In this document: piece after piece, positions 34,441-46,747 of the stretch
Numbering within the stretch: position 1 is the first letter of the stretch
Layout: every line of letters begins with the position of its first letter
Source of the DNA: Gavia stellata
Lineage: Eukaryota; Chordata; Aves; Gaviiformes; Gaviidae
DNA length: 64,000 nucleotides
Reading direction: 5' to 3'
Assembly (NCBI RefSeq): GCF_030936135.1
Contig: NW_026776913.1
Coordinates: 1,364,001-1,428,000, forward strand
Notes under the pieces: model-generated
What the model was told of the DNA's origin: nothing
Databases searched by the model: none
What the model saw: only the letters and a program-made list of their open reading frames with translations
Translations under genes and position numbers: made by a program

Positions 34441-36180
34441 GAGTTGGTGATTAGACTCAGGGCCGGTGAGGGTGGCGAGATGTCAGTGAAGGCAGAGAAA
34501 TGTCCAGAGGAGAGCAAAGTGGAGAAGCAAGATGGATGTCTACAGCCTGCAGGAAAACAGGGGCAGGTGTGGGACAGCCTGCGATGGAAACTGCCAAGGG
34601 CGCTGGCCAGGCTGGAAGACACGAACAGAACCCAGGTCTTTGTCCTCTGGGCTATGGCAGTTGTCTGTGCCACCAAGGGCTGTGAGAAGACATGTTGTCC
34701 TCATGGCACTGGAGCCTCATTTCCTCCTTGCAACCCCATGGGGAAGCTGGGAGTGTTGTTCCATTGCCCTGCACTGGGCATTGCAGACCCCACATCCACT
34801 GCCCCAGGAAGGGCCCTGACCCACGTGTGAGGGACAGGATCCCCTTTCCCATGGGCTGGGGGTCAGGGCTTGGCCTTTGTGCTCCATGTAACAATCCAAG
34901 GGCTTTGTCAGCATCAGAGCCACCTGCACAGTGCCTTTGCCTACCTGCAATCACAGCCTCCAGTTATCGGCTCTAACGGGTCCCTGGGGAGGCTCTGTCA
35001 GTAATGGCCCTCAGTGGGGCCCAGTAATGCTTCAGAGTAGTTTAGGTTTGTCTTCTGCCTTTGTCTCCTTGAGGGGATTGTTCAGTCTCTTCTCAGTACC
35101 TGAGGCTCCTGGACTCAGCACTACATACACCATGGGGCTCATTAAAATGCAGAAAGCGCTAACGAGCTATGCCTCTTCTATAGTTTTCTTCAGGTCTTCA
35201 ACATTTGTATAGCCAATTAGAGAGGTAGGCACCTACCCTGAAGTAGCATAGGTAAAGAGGACGTTTCCAATGAGCACTTTGAAGAGGTGATAGGAGAATT
35301 CTCCAGTTGATATGGATGCAGAGTGTCCCCTAAAGAGGTGTGCACAGGAAGGAAAAGCAGTCCCTTGAGGCCAGACATGGTATGGACAACCTTGCTCCTC
35401 ACCTCTCCAACCCTGCCATTGCTCTCGTTGGCCACCGGGGACTTGCATCACTTTTCTTTACATCAGACTTCTTCACCAAAGTCTGCACCTGAATATTACA
35501 GCTGCTTTGCAGCAATTCCTGCCTGCTCTCCGTGGAGAACTGCATGGAAACAGGGTTCTTTAATTGGGGGAAAGAAAAAAGAAGAAAAAGTAAAACACAA
35601 GAGAACTTAATCCACAATAAACACAATTCTCAGCTGTATGGTTACTTTTAGCAGCTTCCAACGAGGTTCACCACCCCAATTGAAGAGTTGCCTATGGAAA
35701 GTATGAGGGAGAGTACTGAAAGACAATGACGCTTTACTTCCCTGGGGCTTAAAGATGGGTGATAGGTGAGAGGGATCTGAACGATCAAAGAGTAAGAGGA
35801 GGAAAACCCTGGAGAACAGTGGAAAGTGCGTATGTCCAGATCGTTTTCTGAAGAGATGACTTCAGACATGGGGTGTTTGATCAGGACAGGCAGAAACACC
35901 TGGAAGGTTAGGGAGATTAAATACGCAGCATGATAGACAGAGTAGTGGCAATGCAAGCACAGGGCAAGATCAGGATTTCTTCTCCCGCAATAAATACACA
36001 GTCTCAAAAGTCCCATTTTGGCAGGATAGAAAATACAGTGACATTTTATTGAAAGTACTGAAACATTGCAGCTGGTAAAAAGGTGCTGGGTTTTTTTCTT
36101 TCTTTTTATAAAGTATTGAGAGCAGTTCCCAGGTTTTCAGGCAGAGCTCCGGGGTCTGACCATAAGCAGCCAGTGCCACC
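34440..36180 (-). repeat. Dispersed duplicated block U5 (inverted member, in spacer)
   Basis: It runs in reverse relative to U1 and spans almost its whole length. GGCTCTAACGGGTCCCTGGGGAGGCTCTGTCAG (34,970) pairs with U3 near 15,030-15,062, and CCATTTTGGCAGGATAG (36,013) pairs with U1 near 4,984. No gene is seen. Confidence 0.6.
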
Positions 36181-37159
36181 TCGAGAGCTGTATCTGAGGT
36201 ACTTGCCGGGGCATGTAAAGGACCACTTCCCCTCCTGGTCCAGACCTATGGCCTTACCAGTACCAGAGCCCCAAGACCCCACAGTTTCTCCAGGCGATTC
36301 TTTGGACCACCTGCTCCCTCCACGAGTCAACTCCCAGAGCCCCGGCGCTCTCTGACATGCGGTCCAGACTTAACGTCTCTCTGGTACCTGACTCCCAGGC
36401 CCCTTATCCTACTCACTGGCTACTCCAGCTTGATGTTGGCTCGCAGTTACACACACTGACACGCACATCCACATGATATGCAGGCACTCGGGTCTCTCCA
36501 GTGGCTGCCCCCCGGGCACGTGGAGCCCCTCTGACTTGTGGTCCCCCCTCCAGGGGCTGGCACTCACACCTCCACACGCACAAAGAGCAGAGATCCCCCT
36601 CACCCCAGGAAGTAGTGAAATGGAGTTTAACAAGAAGGCAGGACAGGCTGGGGCCATCAGTTGCAGGGCATGGCAGGACAAGTGTACTTACCAGCAACCT
36701 CCTTCATCGTGACTGGTTATTTTTAGCCCTACTTCATCCCCAAACAACCTCAAGTCCTGCCTTTCCCTGCCATCGGTCCTTTCCTCGAAATCCCATCGGA
36801 AATCTTCATTACGTGAAATAGGAACCGGGTTTGCAGATCCACTTTCAAGAAGACACAGACAAAAAGTATCAGTAAAATCATGATCATTCAATTGCAGTAG
36901 CTGAATCTACTCATGACCCCTCCAGTAAGGGGAAGCCCCGGGACCTTGCAGGGGAGCAGCAGGGGATTACCAGGCACAGCCGAGTGTCTGCCTATGGTCG
37001 AGGCTTCAGCAAGGGGTCGATCTCAAAGGGTTTTTCCTAGGAAGCAGGGAGGGTAGGCTGTACGTGCACACCATGAACTGTGATATGTTCTCTAGCTGTG
37101 TGGAGTCAACAAGATGTGTGTCTACTTTAGCAAGTGTCTTTGCCTCATAAGCACAAGTT
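36181..37159. other. Unassigned interval
   Basis: No gene or recognisable repeat. The segment is CA/C-rich at 36,440-36,600 and could be part of an LTR-type element I cannot identify. Confidence 0.3.
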
Positions 37160-37510
37160 CGCTTAATTTCTGGCCATGTAGTAACTGCAATGGCATCAGC
37201 ATCTTCAATGGCATCTCCATCAGCAATTGCACCTGAAACTGTATTTCCAACTCCAGTGGCATCTGCACCAGCATTGGCAATGTTATCCACAGTGGTATCT
37301 GCATCCACAATGATGGCTGCATTGGAGAGCTGTAGCTGACAGGACAGTTGCACACCCAGCATTCCAGATGCAGATACCTTTGCAGATGCCCTGGCAGATT
37401 CTTTCCCACTGCAGATGGAGCAGCCATTGCAGATACTGATCCCGTTGCAGATATCCATAGCATCACACACCCCCATGCAGATACCAACACCATTACAGAT
37501 GCACACACAG
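37160..37510. repeat. Degenerate 6-bp-phased array with strand flip
   Basis: 37,180-37,325 is built from diverged GCATCTGCAATG-like units. Successive GCA..TG boundaries are 12, 18, 30, 18, 18 and 18 bp apart, all multiples of six. From 37,365 to 37,510 the units are the reverse complement (TTGCAGATACC type) with GCAGAT spacings of 12, 12, 17, 18, 18, 30 and 18. The two halves therefore form an inverted pair around 37,325-37,365. Frames stay open in several phases because of the 6-bp period, which explains long but low-complexity ORFs here. Confidence 0.75.
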
Positions 37511-37967
37511 CACAGCGGGCATTATCCCCCCTCCTCAGCACCGCTCAGAACACATATACACAACACCGCGCTGCGTACGGGGTCTCAGGAAGAAGTGACC
37601 TCTTGCTGGCCTCTGTCCTCTACTGGCCTCTGACTCCGGTTCCCACAGGCCCTGACCTCCTCCTGCCTCCCCAAGGGGCCAAGGAGCTCAGAGCTGGAGA
37701 AAGCGGGCACAACGCTGCTAAAGAAACCTTCTGCTGGGGATTTGCAAGTTGAGTCCTGCATGGAAAGGAGGCACTGTCATCTCTGTGAGGGAGAAAATAC
37801 CCTCCTGACCACTGCAACAGCCTCACTCACAGCCAATACTGCATTGGTTTGACAGGGACAAAAGAAATCCATTCATTGCCTCCAACATGGAAACACCTTC
37901 CACATGAACCTGACTAGAGTTTTCCCCACCCTCTTGCAGAAGGGGATAAGGAGCTACAGAGAGAATC
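37511..37967. other. Unassigned interval
   Basis: Nothing recognisable lies between the phased array and the CR1 3' end. Confidence 0.4.
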
Positions 37968-39275
37968 ACAGAATCACAGTGTGATAGGGGTTGGAATGGA
38001 CCTCTGGACTCGTCTAGTCCAACCCCCTCACCAAAGGAGGTTCACCTAGAGAGGGTTGCACAGGAATGCTTCCAGGCGAGTTTTGAATATCTCCAGAGAA
38101 GGAGACTCCAAAACCTCTCTGGGCAGATTGTTCCAGGGCTCTGACACCCTCAAAGGAAAGAAGTTCCTCCTCATGTGTAGACGGAACTTCCTATGACCAT
38201 GTCTGTGCCCACTACCTCTTGTCCTGTCAGTGGGCACCACTGAAAAAAGACTGGCCCCATCCTCCTGGCACCCACCCCTTAACTATTTCTAAGCATTGAT
38301 AAGATCCCCCCTCAGTCTTCTCTTCTCCAGACTAGAAAGACCCAAGTCCCTCAGCCTTTCCTCCTAAGAAAGATGTTCCACTCCCCTAATCATCTTCGTA
38401 GCCCTTTGCTGGACCCTCTCCAGCAGCTCCCTGTCCTTCTTGAACCGGGGAGCCCAGAACTGGACACAGCACTCCAGATGCGGCCTCACCAGGGCAGAGT
38501 AGAGGGGGAGGATAACCTCCCTCGCCCTGCTAGCCACACTCTTCTGGATGCAGCCCAGGATGCCATTGGCCTTCTTGGCTACAAGGGCACATTGGTGGCT
38601 CGTGGTCATCCTGTTGTCCCCCAGGACTCCCAGGTCCCTTTCCACAGAGCTGCTCTCCAGCAGCTCAGCCCCTAACCTGTGCTGATGCAGGGGGTTATTC
38701 CGCCCCCGGTGCAGTGCCCTACACTTGCCTTTGCTGAATTTCATCAGGTTCCTCTCTGCCCAACTCTCCAGCCTGTCCACGTCACGCTGAATGGCAGTGC
38801 AGCCTTCCGCTGTATCCACCACTCCTCCCAGTTTTGTGCCTTCAGCAAACTTGCTGAGGGCACACTCTATCCCTTCATCCAGGTGATTGATGAATATATC
38901 GAACAGGACTGGACCCAGTCCTGACCCCTGAGGAACACCACTTCTTACAGACCTCCAACTAGACTCTGGGCCACTAATCACAACCCTCAGAGCTCTGTCT
39001 TTCAGCCAGTTTCCAATCCACCCCACTGTCCGTTCATCTAACCCACACTTCCTAAGCTTGCCTCTGAGGATGATGTGGGAGACGGTGTCGAAAGCCTTGC
39101 TGAAGCCAAGGCAGACAACATCCACTGCCCTCCCCGCATCTATCCATGCAGTCATGCCATCATAGAAGGCTATCAGATTGGTCAGACATGACTTTGCTTG
39201 GTGAGTCCATGTTGACTACCTCTGATAACCTTCTTTTCCTCCATGTGCTTTGAGATGATGCCCAGAACGAGCAGC
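37968..39275 (-). mobile_element. CR1 LINE, 1.3 kb, RT half and 3' end
   Basis: The minus-strand frame 39,155-38,364 encodes 263 residues of CR1 reverse transcriptase: [80 protein letters not shown]. The catalytic FADD box reads FAEG (FAEGTKLGG), so both aspartates are lost or altered and the copy cannot be active. A frame break follows before the C-terminus (FRLHMRRNFFPLRVSEPWNN). The plus-strand start at 37,968 is the 3' terminus. It is 5'-truncated near 39,275, where another CR1 in opposite orientation begins. Confidence 0.93.
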
Positions 39276-39666
39276 ACAGGGAATAAACAGGAAGAATTGG
39301 AGATCTGTGTGTGGTCGCAGGGCCATGATCTCATTGCAATGACTGAGAAATGGTGGGATAGCTCACATGACTGGAATGTTGTCATGGATGGCTGTGTTCT
39401 TTTTAGGAAAGATAGGCCAGCAAGGGGAGGTGGTGGAGCTGCTCTTAATTGTGAGAGAGCAACTGGAATGTATCGAGCTCTCCCTGGAGGTGGATGAAGA
39501 GCGAGTTGAGAGCTTGTGGGTAAGGATTAAGGGGCAGGCTGACATGAGAGATGCTGTTGTGGGTGTTGATTACAGGCAACCTGATCAGGGTGGGGAAAAT
39601 GATGAGGCCTTCTACAGACAGCTGAGAGTCATGTCACCATCACAGGCTTTGGTTCTCCTGGGGGAT
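39275..39666 (+). mobile_element. CR1 LINE endonuclease fragment, host of the ERV insertion
   Basis: The plus frame reads GHDLIAMTEKWWDSSHDWNV, VLFRKDRPARGGGGAAL, VDEERVESLWVRIKGQADMR and EAFYRQLRVMSPSQALVLLG, which is the APE endonuclease domain of CR1 ORF2. It stops abruptly at LLGD, where the ERV 5' LTR starts at 39,667. Confidence 0.9.
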
Positions 39667-40286
39667 TGTGCTGGTTTTGGCTGGGATAGGGTTAACTTTC
39701 TTCATAGCAGCTAGTATGGGGCTGTGTTTTGGATTGTATGGGGCTGTGTTTTGGATTTGGGCTGGAAACAGTGTTGATAAAGCAGGGATGGTTTAGTTAC
39801 TGCTGAGCAGGGCTCACACAGCACCAAGGCCTTTTCTGCTCCTCACCCCACCCCACCAGTGAGTGGGCTGGGGGTGCACGGGAAGTTGGGAGGGAACACA
39901 GCTGGGACAGCTGACCCCAACTGACCAAAGGGATATTCCATACCATATGACATCATGCTCAGCATGTAAAGCTGGGGGAGGAAGAAGGAAGGTGGGGACA
40001 TTCGGAGTAATGGCGTTTGTCTTCCCGAGCAACCGCTACGCGTGATAGAGCCCTGCTTCCCTGCAGATAGCTGAACACATGCCTGCCGACGGGAAGTGGT
40101 GAATGAATTCCTTCTTTTGCATTGCTTCTCCGCCCAGTGTTTTTTGCTCTACCTATTAAACTGTCTTTATCTCAGCCCACGAGTTTTCTCACTTTGACTC
40201 TTCTGGTTCTCTCCCCCACCTCACCTGGGGGGAGTGAGTGAGCGGCTGTGTGGTGCTTAGTTGCCAGCTGGGCTTAAACCACAACA
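39667..40286 (+). repeat. 5' LTR of the ERV-L-like fossil
   Basis: 620 bp from TGTGCTGGTTTTGGCTGGG to AACCACAACA, followed 8 nt later by the primer-binding site. It includes a short tandem copy of TATGGGGCTGTGTTTTGGAT and an ATTAAA poly(A)-type signal near 40,156. Confidence 0.85.
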
Positions 40287-43200
40287 GTCCTTTTTGGCGC
40301 CCAACGTGGGGCTCGAAGGGTTTGAGATAATAACAGATTCAACAGAACTTCTATCTGTTAAAAGTTATAGGTCAACATTAGTCTGTTTAATTTGCACCAT
40401 GATCTTCTTTTTGCTGTATCTGTTAAAGATTGGCCTGCACTTTTTCAGTATGCTGTGCTCTGCAGTAATTAGTGACATTTTGCCCGGAAGATTTGTTTTT
40501 AAAACACTGACCTTGAGCTGGGTAATCTGGTGTTTGGTCTCTGCGGTGATGCCATTACTGAACTTTGGGTACCATCTCATGGAGATACTTAATAATTATA
40601 CTCCTTCTTCTGAGAGTGTTTTTGTGGAGGAAATACAGAACAGCACCCTTGCTTCCTTCTTCTGTGATGTTGTCTCCCTCATGACAATGACCTCTCAGTA
40701 CCTTGAACATCCTTGGGCAGTTAAAATACTTCTATTGATATTCCTTAGACATATTGCTTCAGTTTTCTCTAAGGTCAACAAGCAATTTAGGAATATGACC
40801 CAGGTTCCACGAGAGTATGGTCATGGGTGGCACGGCATGTGGGAAAATATGGGCAGGTATCTAGAGAACTTCTCACCTCCAATGATCTGGACTTTCACCC
40901 CTGAACAACTACAGGATCCTGATGAAGTGGTAGAATGTTTGAAAAAAAAATGCCATAGCTACTCCAGAGAGGCACAACTTACCGTGCTGTGCTGGGCCCT
41001 CGCCAGCATCTACCAAACACTGCTTGATACTATGCAGCACCCTCAGGGAGAAGAGAGGGGAAAGAGATCAGGCACTGTATTCGTCGCCCCTATAACTAAA
41101 AAGAAACAGTGGAAGCGGAAATCAGCTCGTTTAGTAAGGGATGAAGAAGCTTCTCCTAAGAGGGAAAAAGAATCAGAAGAGGCAGCCTGTTCTGCAGCAG
41201 AGCAGCCACAAGAACAGGAGGAAGAGACTGAGATAATCAATGAGACAGAAACCACCCGCTCCCTATCCCTAAGTGAGCTGCGAGATATGCAAAAAGATTT
41301 CAGCCGTCAACCAGGTGAGCTAATTCTCATCTGGTTGCTTCGATGCTGGGATATTGGGGCCAGTAGTCAGGAATTGGAGGGTAAGGAAGCCCGGCAGCTG
41401 GGATCCCTTGCTAAGGACAAGGCCATTGACAAAGGTATTGGAAAAAAGGCAAGAGTCCTCAGTCTTTGGCAGAGACTCCTGTCAAGTGTGAAGGACAGGT
41501 ATCCCTTCAAGGAAGAACTCGCAAAATCTCGAAGGAAATGGACCAACATTGAGGGGGGCATCCAGTATCTGAGGGAATTAGCCGTGTTGGAGGTGATCTA
41601 TAATGACCAGGCATGCAAAGACCCGGATGAAATCCAATGCAAACGGTCCATGTGGCAAAAGTTTGTACGAAATGCAGCAACATCTTACACCCACACCCTG
41701 GCGATAATGAACTGGACAGACATTGAGGCACCAACTATAGATGAACTGGCCAGGCAACTCCGAGAATACGAAGATAACCTTGCTCCCTCCATGTGTGATT
41801 GTGTCTCGGCTGCGGACAGACACAGACTGACTCAAAACATGTTCGAGCAAGCTGAGAAGGGTAGGTTTTCCTCATCCACTCCAACCAAAGCCTCAGCTAT
41901 TCAGAGTCAGCCTTTTCCTGTTCAAGCGAAAGGGTACTGGTGGCGCACACCACGTGCAACCCTGTGGTTCTTCCTGTGTGACCAGGGGGAGGACATGAGG
42001 AAGTGGGATGGTCAACCTACCTGGAGACTAGAAGCTCGGGTGCAGGAACTACAAGGGAAAACAACAGCCAAAATGCATCCATCCAGGAAAATGACTGCTC
42101 CAGTGTCTGTTGGGCAGAGTAGAAGGGCTGACGGTACTTTTGATCCTGATGAAGGGACCTCTGTTATGCACTTACAGAAACCAAGTAATGAAGACTCAGA
42201 CCAGGAGTAGAGGGGCCCTGCTTTCGGCCAGGCGGAGGAAAGGGACAATCGGCTTTACTGGACTGTGTGGATTCGATGGCCTGGCACATCAGCCCCACGG
42301 GAGTATAAAGCTCTAGTGGACACCGGTGCCCAGTGTACTTTAATTCCATCAGATTACAAGGGGGCGGAATCCATCTGTATTTCTGGAGTGACAGGGGGAT
42401 CCCACGAACTGTCTGTGTTGGAGGCTGAAGTAAGCCTAACCGGGAATGAGTGGCAAAAGCACCCTATTGTGACTGGTCCAGAGGCTCCGTGCATCCTTGG
42501 CATAGACTATCTCAGGAGAGGGTACTTCAGAGACCCAAAAGGGTACCGGTGGGCTTTTGGTATAGCTGCTTTGAGTACGGAGGAAATTAAACAGCCATCT
42601 GGCTTGCCTGGTCTCTCAGAGGATCCTTCTGTGGTGGGGTTGCTGCAAGTTAAAGAACAGCAGGTGCCAATTGCTACCATGACAGTACACCGGCAACAAT
42701 ATCACACCAATCGAGACTCCCTGGTTCCCATCCATAAGTTGATCCGTCAACTGGAAAGTCAGGGAGTGATCAGTAAGACTCATTCACCCTTTAAGAGTCC
42801 CATATGGCCCGTGCAAAAATCTAACGGAGAGTGGCGGTTAACAGTGGACTATCGAGGCCTGAACGAAGTCACACCGCCGCTGAGTGCTGCCGTACCAGAC
42901 ATGCTAGAGCTTCAATATGAACTGGAGTCAAAGGCTGCCAAATGGTATGCAACAATAGATATCGCCAATGCGTTCTTCTCGATCCCTCTGGCAGCAGAGT
43001 GCAGGCCACAATTTGCTTTCACATGGAGGGGTATCCAGTACACCTGGAATCGACTGCCCCAGGGGTGGAAACAGAGTCCTACCATTTGTCATGGGTTGAT
43101 ACAGAGTGCACTGGAACAAGGCGAAGCTCCCGAACACCTGCAGTATATTGATGACATCATTGTGTGGGGCAACACAGTGGAGGAAGCGTTTGAGAAGGGG

Positions 43201-45461
43201 AGAAGAATAATCCAGATTCTCCTGAAAGCTGGTTTTGCTATAAAACAAAGTAAGGTCAAAGGGCCTGCACAGGAAATTCAGTTTTCAAGAATAAAATGGC
43301 AGGATGGGCGTCGTCATATCCCAATGGATGTGATCAATAAAATAACAGCCATGTCTCCACCAACTAACAAAAAGGAGACACAAGCTTTCTAAGGTGTTGT
43401 GGGTTTCTGGAGAATGCATATTCCAGGTTAAAGTCTGATCGTAAGCCCTCTCTATCGAGTGACCCGGAAGAAGAATGACTTTGAATGGGGCCCTGAACAG
43501 CAGCAAGCCTTTGAACAAATTAAATGGGAGATAGTCCGTGCAGCTTGGGCCAGTCCGGACAGGACAAGATGTGAAAAATGTACTTTACACCTCAGCTGGG
43601 AATAACGGCCCCACCTGGAGCCTCTGGCAGAAAGCACCTGGGGAGACTCGAGGTCGACCTCTAGGGTTTTGGAGCCGGAGATATAGGGGATCTGAAGCCC
43701 GTTACACTCCAACTGAAAAAGAAATATTAGCAGCATATGAAGGAATTTGAGCTGCTTCGGAAGTAGTTGGTACTGAAGCACACAGCTCCTTTTGGCCCCT
43801 CGATTGCCTGTGCTGGGCTGGATGTTCAAAGGGAAGATCCCCTCTACGCATCACGCAACTGATGCTACATGGAGTAAGTGGGTTGCACTGATAACGCAAC
43901 GAGCTCGGATGGGAAACCCCGACCGCCCGGGAATCCTGGAAGTGATCATGGACTGGCCAGAGGGCCGAAACTTCGGAGTGTCACCAGAGGAGGTGACTCG
44001 TGCTGAAGAGGCCCCTCTGTATAATGAATTATCAGAGACTGAGAAGCAATATGCCCTGTTTACAGATGGATCCTGTCGTATTGTGGGAAAACATCGAAGG
44101 TGGAAAGCTGCTGTGTGGAGTCCTACGCGACAAGTTGCAGAAACTGCTGAAGGGCAAGGTGAATCAAGTCAGTTTGCAGAGGTGAAAGCCATTCAGCTGG
44201 CTTTAGATATTGCTGAACGAGGGAAATGGCCAGTACTTTATCTCTATACAGACTCATGGATGGTGGCAAATGCCCTGTGGGGGTGGCTACAGCAATGGAA
44301 GCAGAGCAACTGGCAGCGCAGAGGTAAGCCCATCTGGGCTGCTGAATTATGGCAAGGTATTGCTGCTCGGGTAGAGAACCTGGTTGTAAAAGTACGTCAT
44401 GTAGATGCTCACATACCCAAGAGTCGTGCCACTGAAGAACATCGAAACAATGAGCGGGTGGACCAAGCTGCTAGAATTGAAGTGGCTCAGGTGGATCTGG
44501 ATTGGGAACATAAGGGTGAGCTATTTATAGCTCGATGGGCCCATGACACATCAGGACATTTAGGAAGGGATGCAAGAATTGAATCAGACAACGGGACTCA
44601 TTTCCGAAACAACCTCATTAACACCTGGGCCAAGGAGCATGGCATTGACTGGGTGTATCACATCCCCTACCATGCACCAGCCTCCAGGAAAATGGAACGA
44701 TACAACGCACTGTTAAAAACGACACTGAAAGCAATGTGTGCTGGGACATTTAAGCATTGGGATACACATTCAGCAGAAGCCACTTGGCTGGTTAACACTA
44801 GAGGCTCTGCCAGTCGACCTGGCCCTGCCCAATCAAAACCCCTGCGCACTGTGGAAGGAGATAAGATTCCCGTAGTACATACAAGGAACTTGCTGGGAAA
44901 AGCAGTCTGGGTTATTCCTTCCTCAGGAAAAGGTAAACCTATTCGCCGGGTTATTTTTGCTCAAGGACCTGGGTACACTTGGTGGGTAATGCAGAAGGAT
45001 GGTGGACTCCAGTGCGTACCTCAAGATGATTTAATTCTAGGTGAAACTGATCCATGATTTGAGTTACATGTTACAGGAATTAATTACTATAGCAGGAACC
45101 ACCTGAACCAATGAAGGACAAGCCTTACAAGAAGCAGTGCAAGTGCAGCAGTGACCTGACCTGAGCTGGCTGTGGTGCCCAATAACTCCACGCGATACAA
45201 CACCTCTTCTCTCCTGAGTGACCACCATTAACAGATGGAGCCCAAAGTCACGGACTAAATGAACTCAATGGACATTTTATGGACATTTGTGGATATCTGT
45301 GGGCACTTTACAGGCATTTCACAGGGGTGGTCCATAGACTAAGGTAATGATATCTGTGTACTATAGGAAAGGATGGGAAGGGTGATGGTAGGTAAGGAGA
45401 ATGTATTGGATGGTGTGCTACCTGAGTATGACATAAATGGTATGGAATAAGGGGTGAAGAA

Positions 45462-45850
45462 TGTGCTGGTTTTGGCTGGGATAGAGTTAATTTTCTTCAT
45501 AGTAGCTAGTATGGGGCTTTTCTGCTTCTCACCCCACCCCGCCAGCGAGTAGGCTGGGGATGCACAAGAAGTTGGGAGGGGACACATCTAGGACAGCTGA
45601 CCCCAACTGACCAAAGGGATTTTCCATACCATGTGATGTCATGCTCAGTATAGAAACTAGGGGAAAAGCTGGCTGGGGGACCACTGCTTGGGCTGGGCAT
45701 TGGTCAGAGGGTGGTGAGCAATTGTTTTCATTTGTACCACTTGCCTTTCTTGTTTGTTGTTGTTGTTATTTTCCTTTTCATTACAATTTTTATTATTATT
45801 ATCATTATTATTTCATTTTGCCTCATTTCACTTATTAAACTGTTATTAAA
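45462..45850 (+). repeat. 3' LTR of the ERV-L-like fossil
   Basis: It starts with the same TGTGCTGGTTTTGGCTGGG as the 5' LTR. It is shorter than the 5' LTR and carries a T-rich (TTG/TTA) microsatellite at about 45,757-45,830. It abuts the inner end of the right palindrome arm. Confidence 0.75.
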
Positions 45851-46730
45851 CAGCTGGGGTGAGAGGCTAGTGCTGGAAAAGGTGGTGGTTATTGGCTGGT
45901 GTGTGACGACTGCCCTGGGGCAGGTGCCCGGGGTGTCCAGTGAACACGGGCACAGGCCAGACCCTGCTCTGCTGGTCCTTCATGTCTCTCGCAGGAGCCC
46001 GGCTGTGCGATGACCCTGCTGTGTGCCCCCACCCTGCCCACTCACACACTTGAGCTGTTCACTGGAGTTTTCATCAGTGGGGCCACTTTCTTGGGCATGT
46101 TCTTGAGAGCAGCCTTGGAACAAGTCCTAAGCCTTCAGGCTGTGCCCTGAGAAGATCACCTTTCTTTATGAAAACGCTGTTGTGGAGGCCAGCTCTGTCA
46201 CAGAAGTGCCCGTTCCCTGTCCCTCCCTGTTTTCACAGGACTACCACATGGCAGGACTGTGCCCAAGCTGCCAGAGCACTCAGGCCTTACACCAATGCAA
46301 GGGCTGAGAAGAAGAGAGTAGAAGTGGGAAGTGAGCAGGTCTGGAGACACCAGGCACTGGTGCTCCCTGGCAGTGCTGCCGTGCTGGGATTCTTTTCCTC
46401 TCCGCCTCTGCACACCCGTACTCACCCTGTAGCTCCAGAGAATGCCTCAAAGGAAGGATCTCAAAGAAGTCACTGAGGGGTTCTTAGTTTTGTTTAAACA
46501 CACAGACAGCATGGCTCCTTATTTACACAGACCCTGGGTAACACAAAAGTTGGATAGACATATAATTACAAATGGCACAAATAATGACAATTCTTTATGG
46601 ACAACATTGTGCAAAGTAAGACAAAGCAAATAAACCCCAAACCCACAACCAAAGCCACGAAAAACTACAGAAGATGGGCTTGGCCTGTAATGAGTCACAT
46701 TAGGAGTGATTTGCAGAAGATGATAATAAG

Positions 46731-46736
46731 TTTATT
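46731..46736 (-). promoter_or_regulatory. Candidate poly(A) signal of OR3
   Basis: TTTATT on the plus strand reads AATAAA on the minus strand, only 11 nt after the OR3 stop. This is unusually close, and a later signal outside the recognised homology may be the one used. Confidence 0.35.
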
Positions 46737-46747
46737 GCTTTTGAAAA

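Larger units (their letters stand above)
39667..45850 (+). mobile_element. ERV-L-like endogenous retrovirus fossil (avian)
   Basis: This is an old provirus inserted in a CR1. Parts in order: 5' LTR (39,667-40,286, TGTG...AACA), a primer-binding site at 40,295-40,312 that reads TGGCGCCCAACGTGGGGC, the lysine-tRNA type, a gag-position region (about 40.3-42.2 kb), a pol region with protease, reverse transcriptase (YIDD box), RNase H and integrase signatures (about 42.2-45.06 kb), a non-coding tail, and the 3' LTR from 45,462. No envelope region is seen. RT and RNase H wording fits the class III ERV-L group of birds. It is broken, with roughly four to six breaks. LTR mismatch by eye is about 8-10%, which suggests tens of millions of years, with the caveat that the LTRs may be different subtypes. 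Confidence 0.88.

Noticed and set aside
36181-37000. Possible solo LTR
   Set aside because: Direct terminal repeats, TG/CA ends and a target duplication could not be identified by eye.
37160-37510. CRISPR-like array
   Set aside because: Units are diverged, spacing is irregular multiples of six, there are no unique spacers, and the host is a vertebrate.
37006-37752. Open frames of 134-166 residues on both strands over the phased array, with ICNG-like and DADAI-like repeats
   Set aside because: The 6-bp register keeps any stop-free frame open. No start context, splice site or related protein can be named, so they are reported as a repeat, not as a gene.
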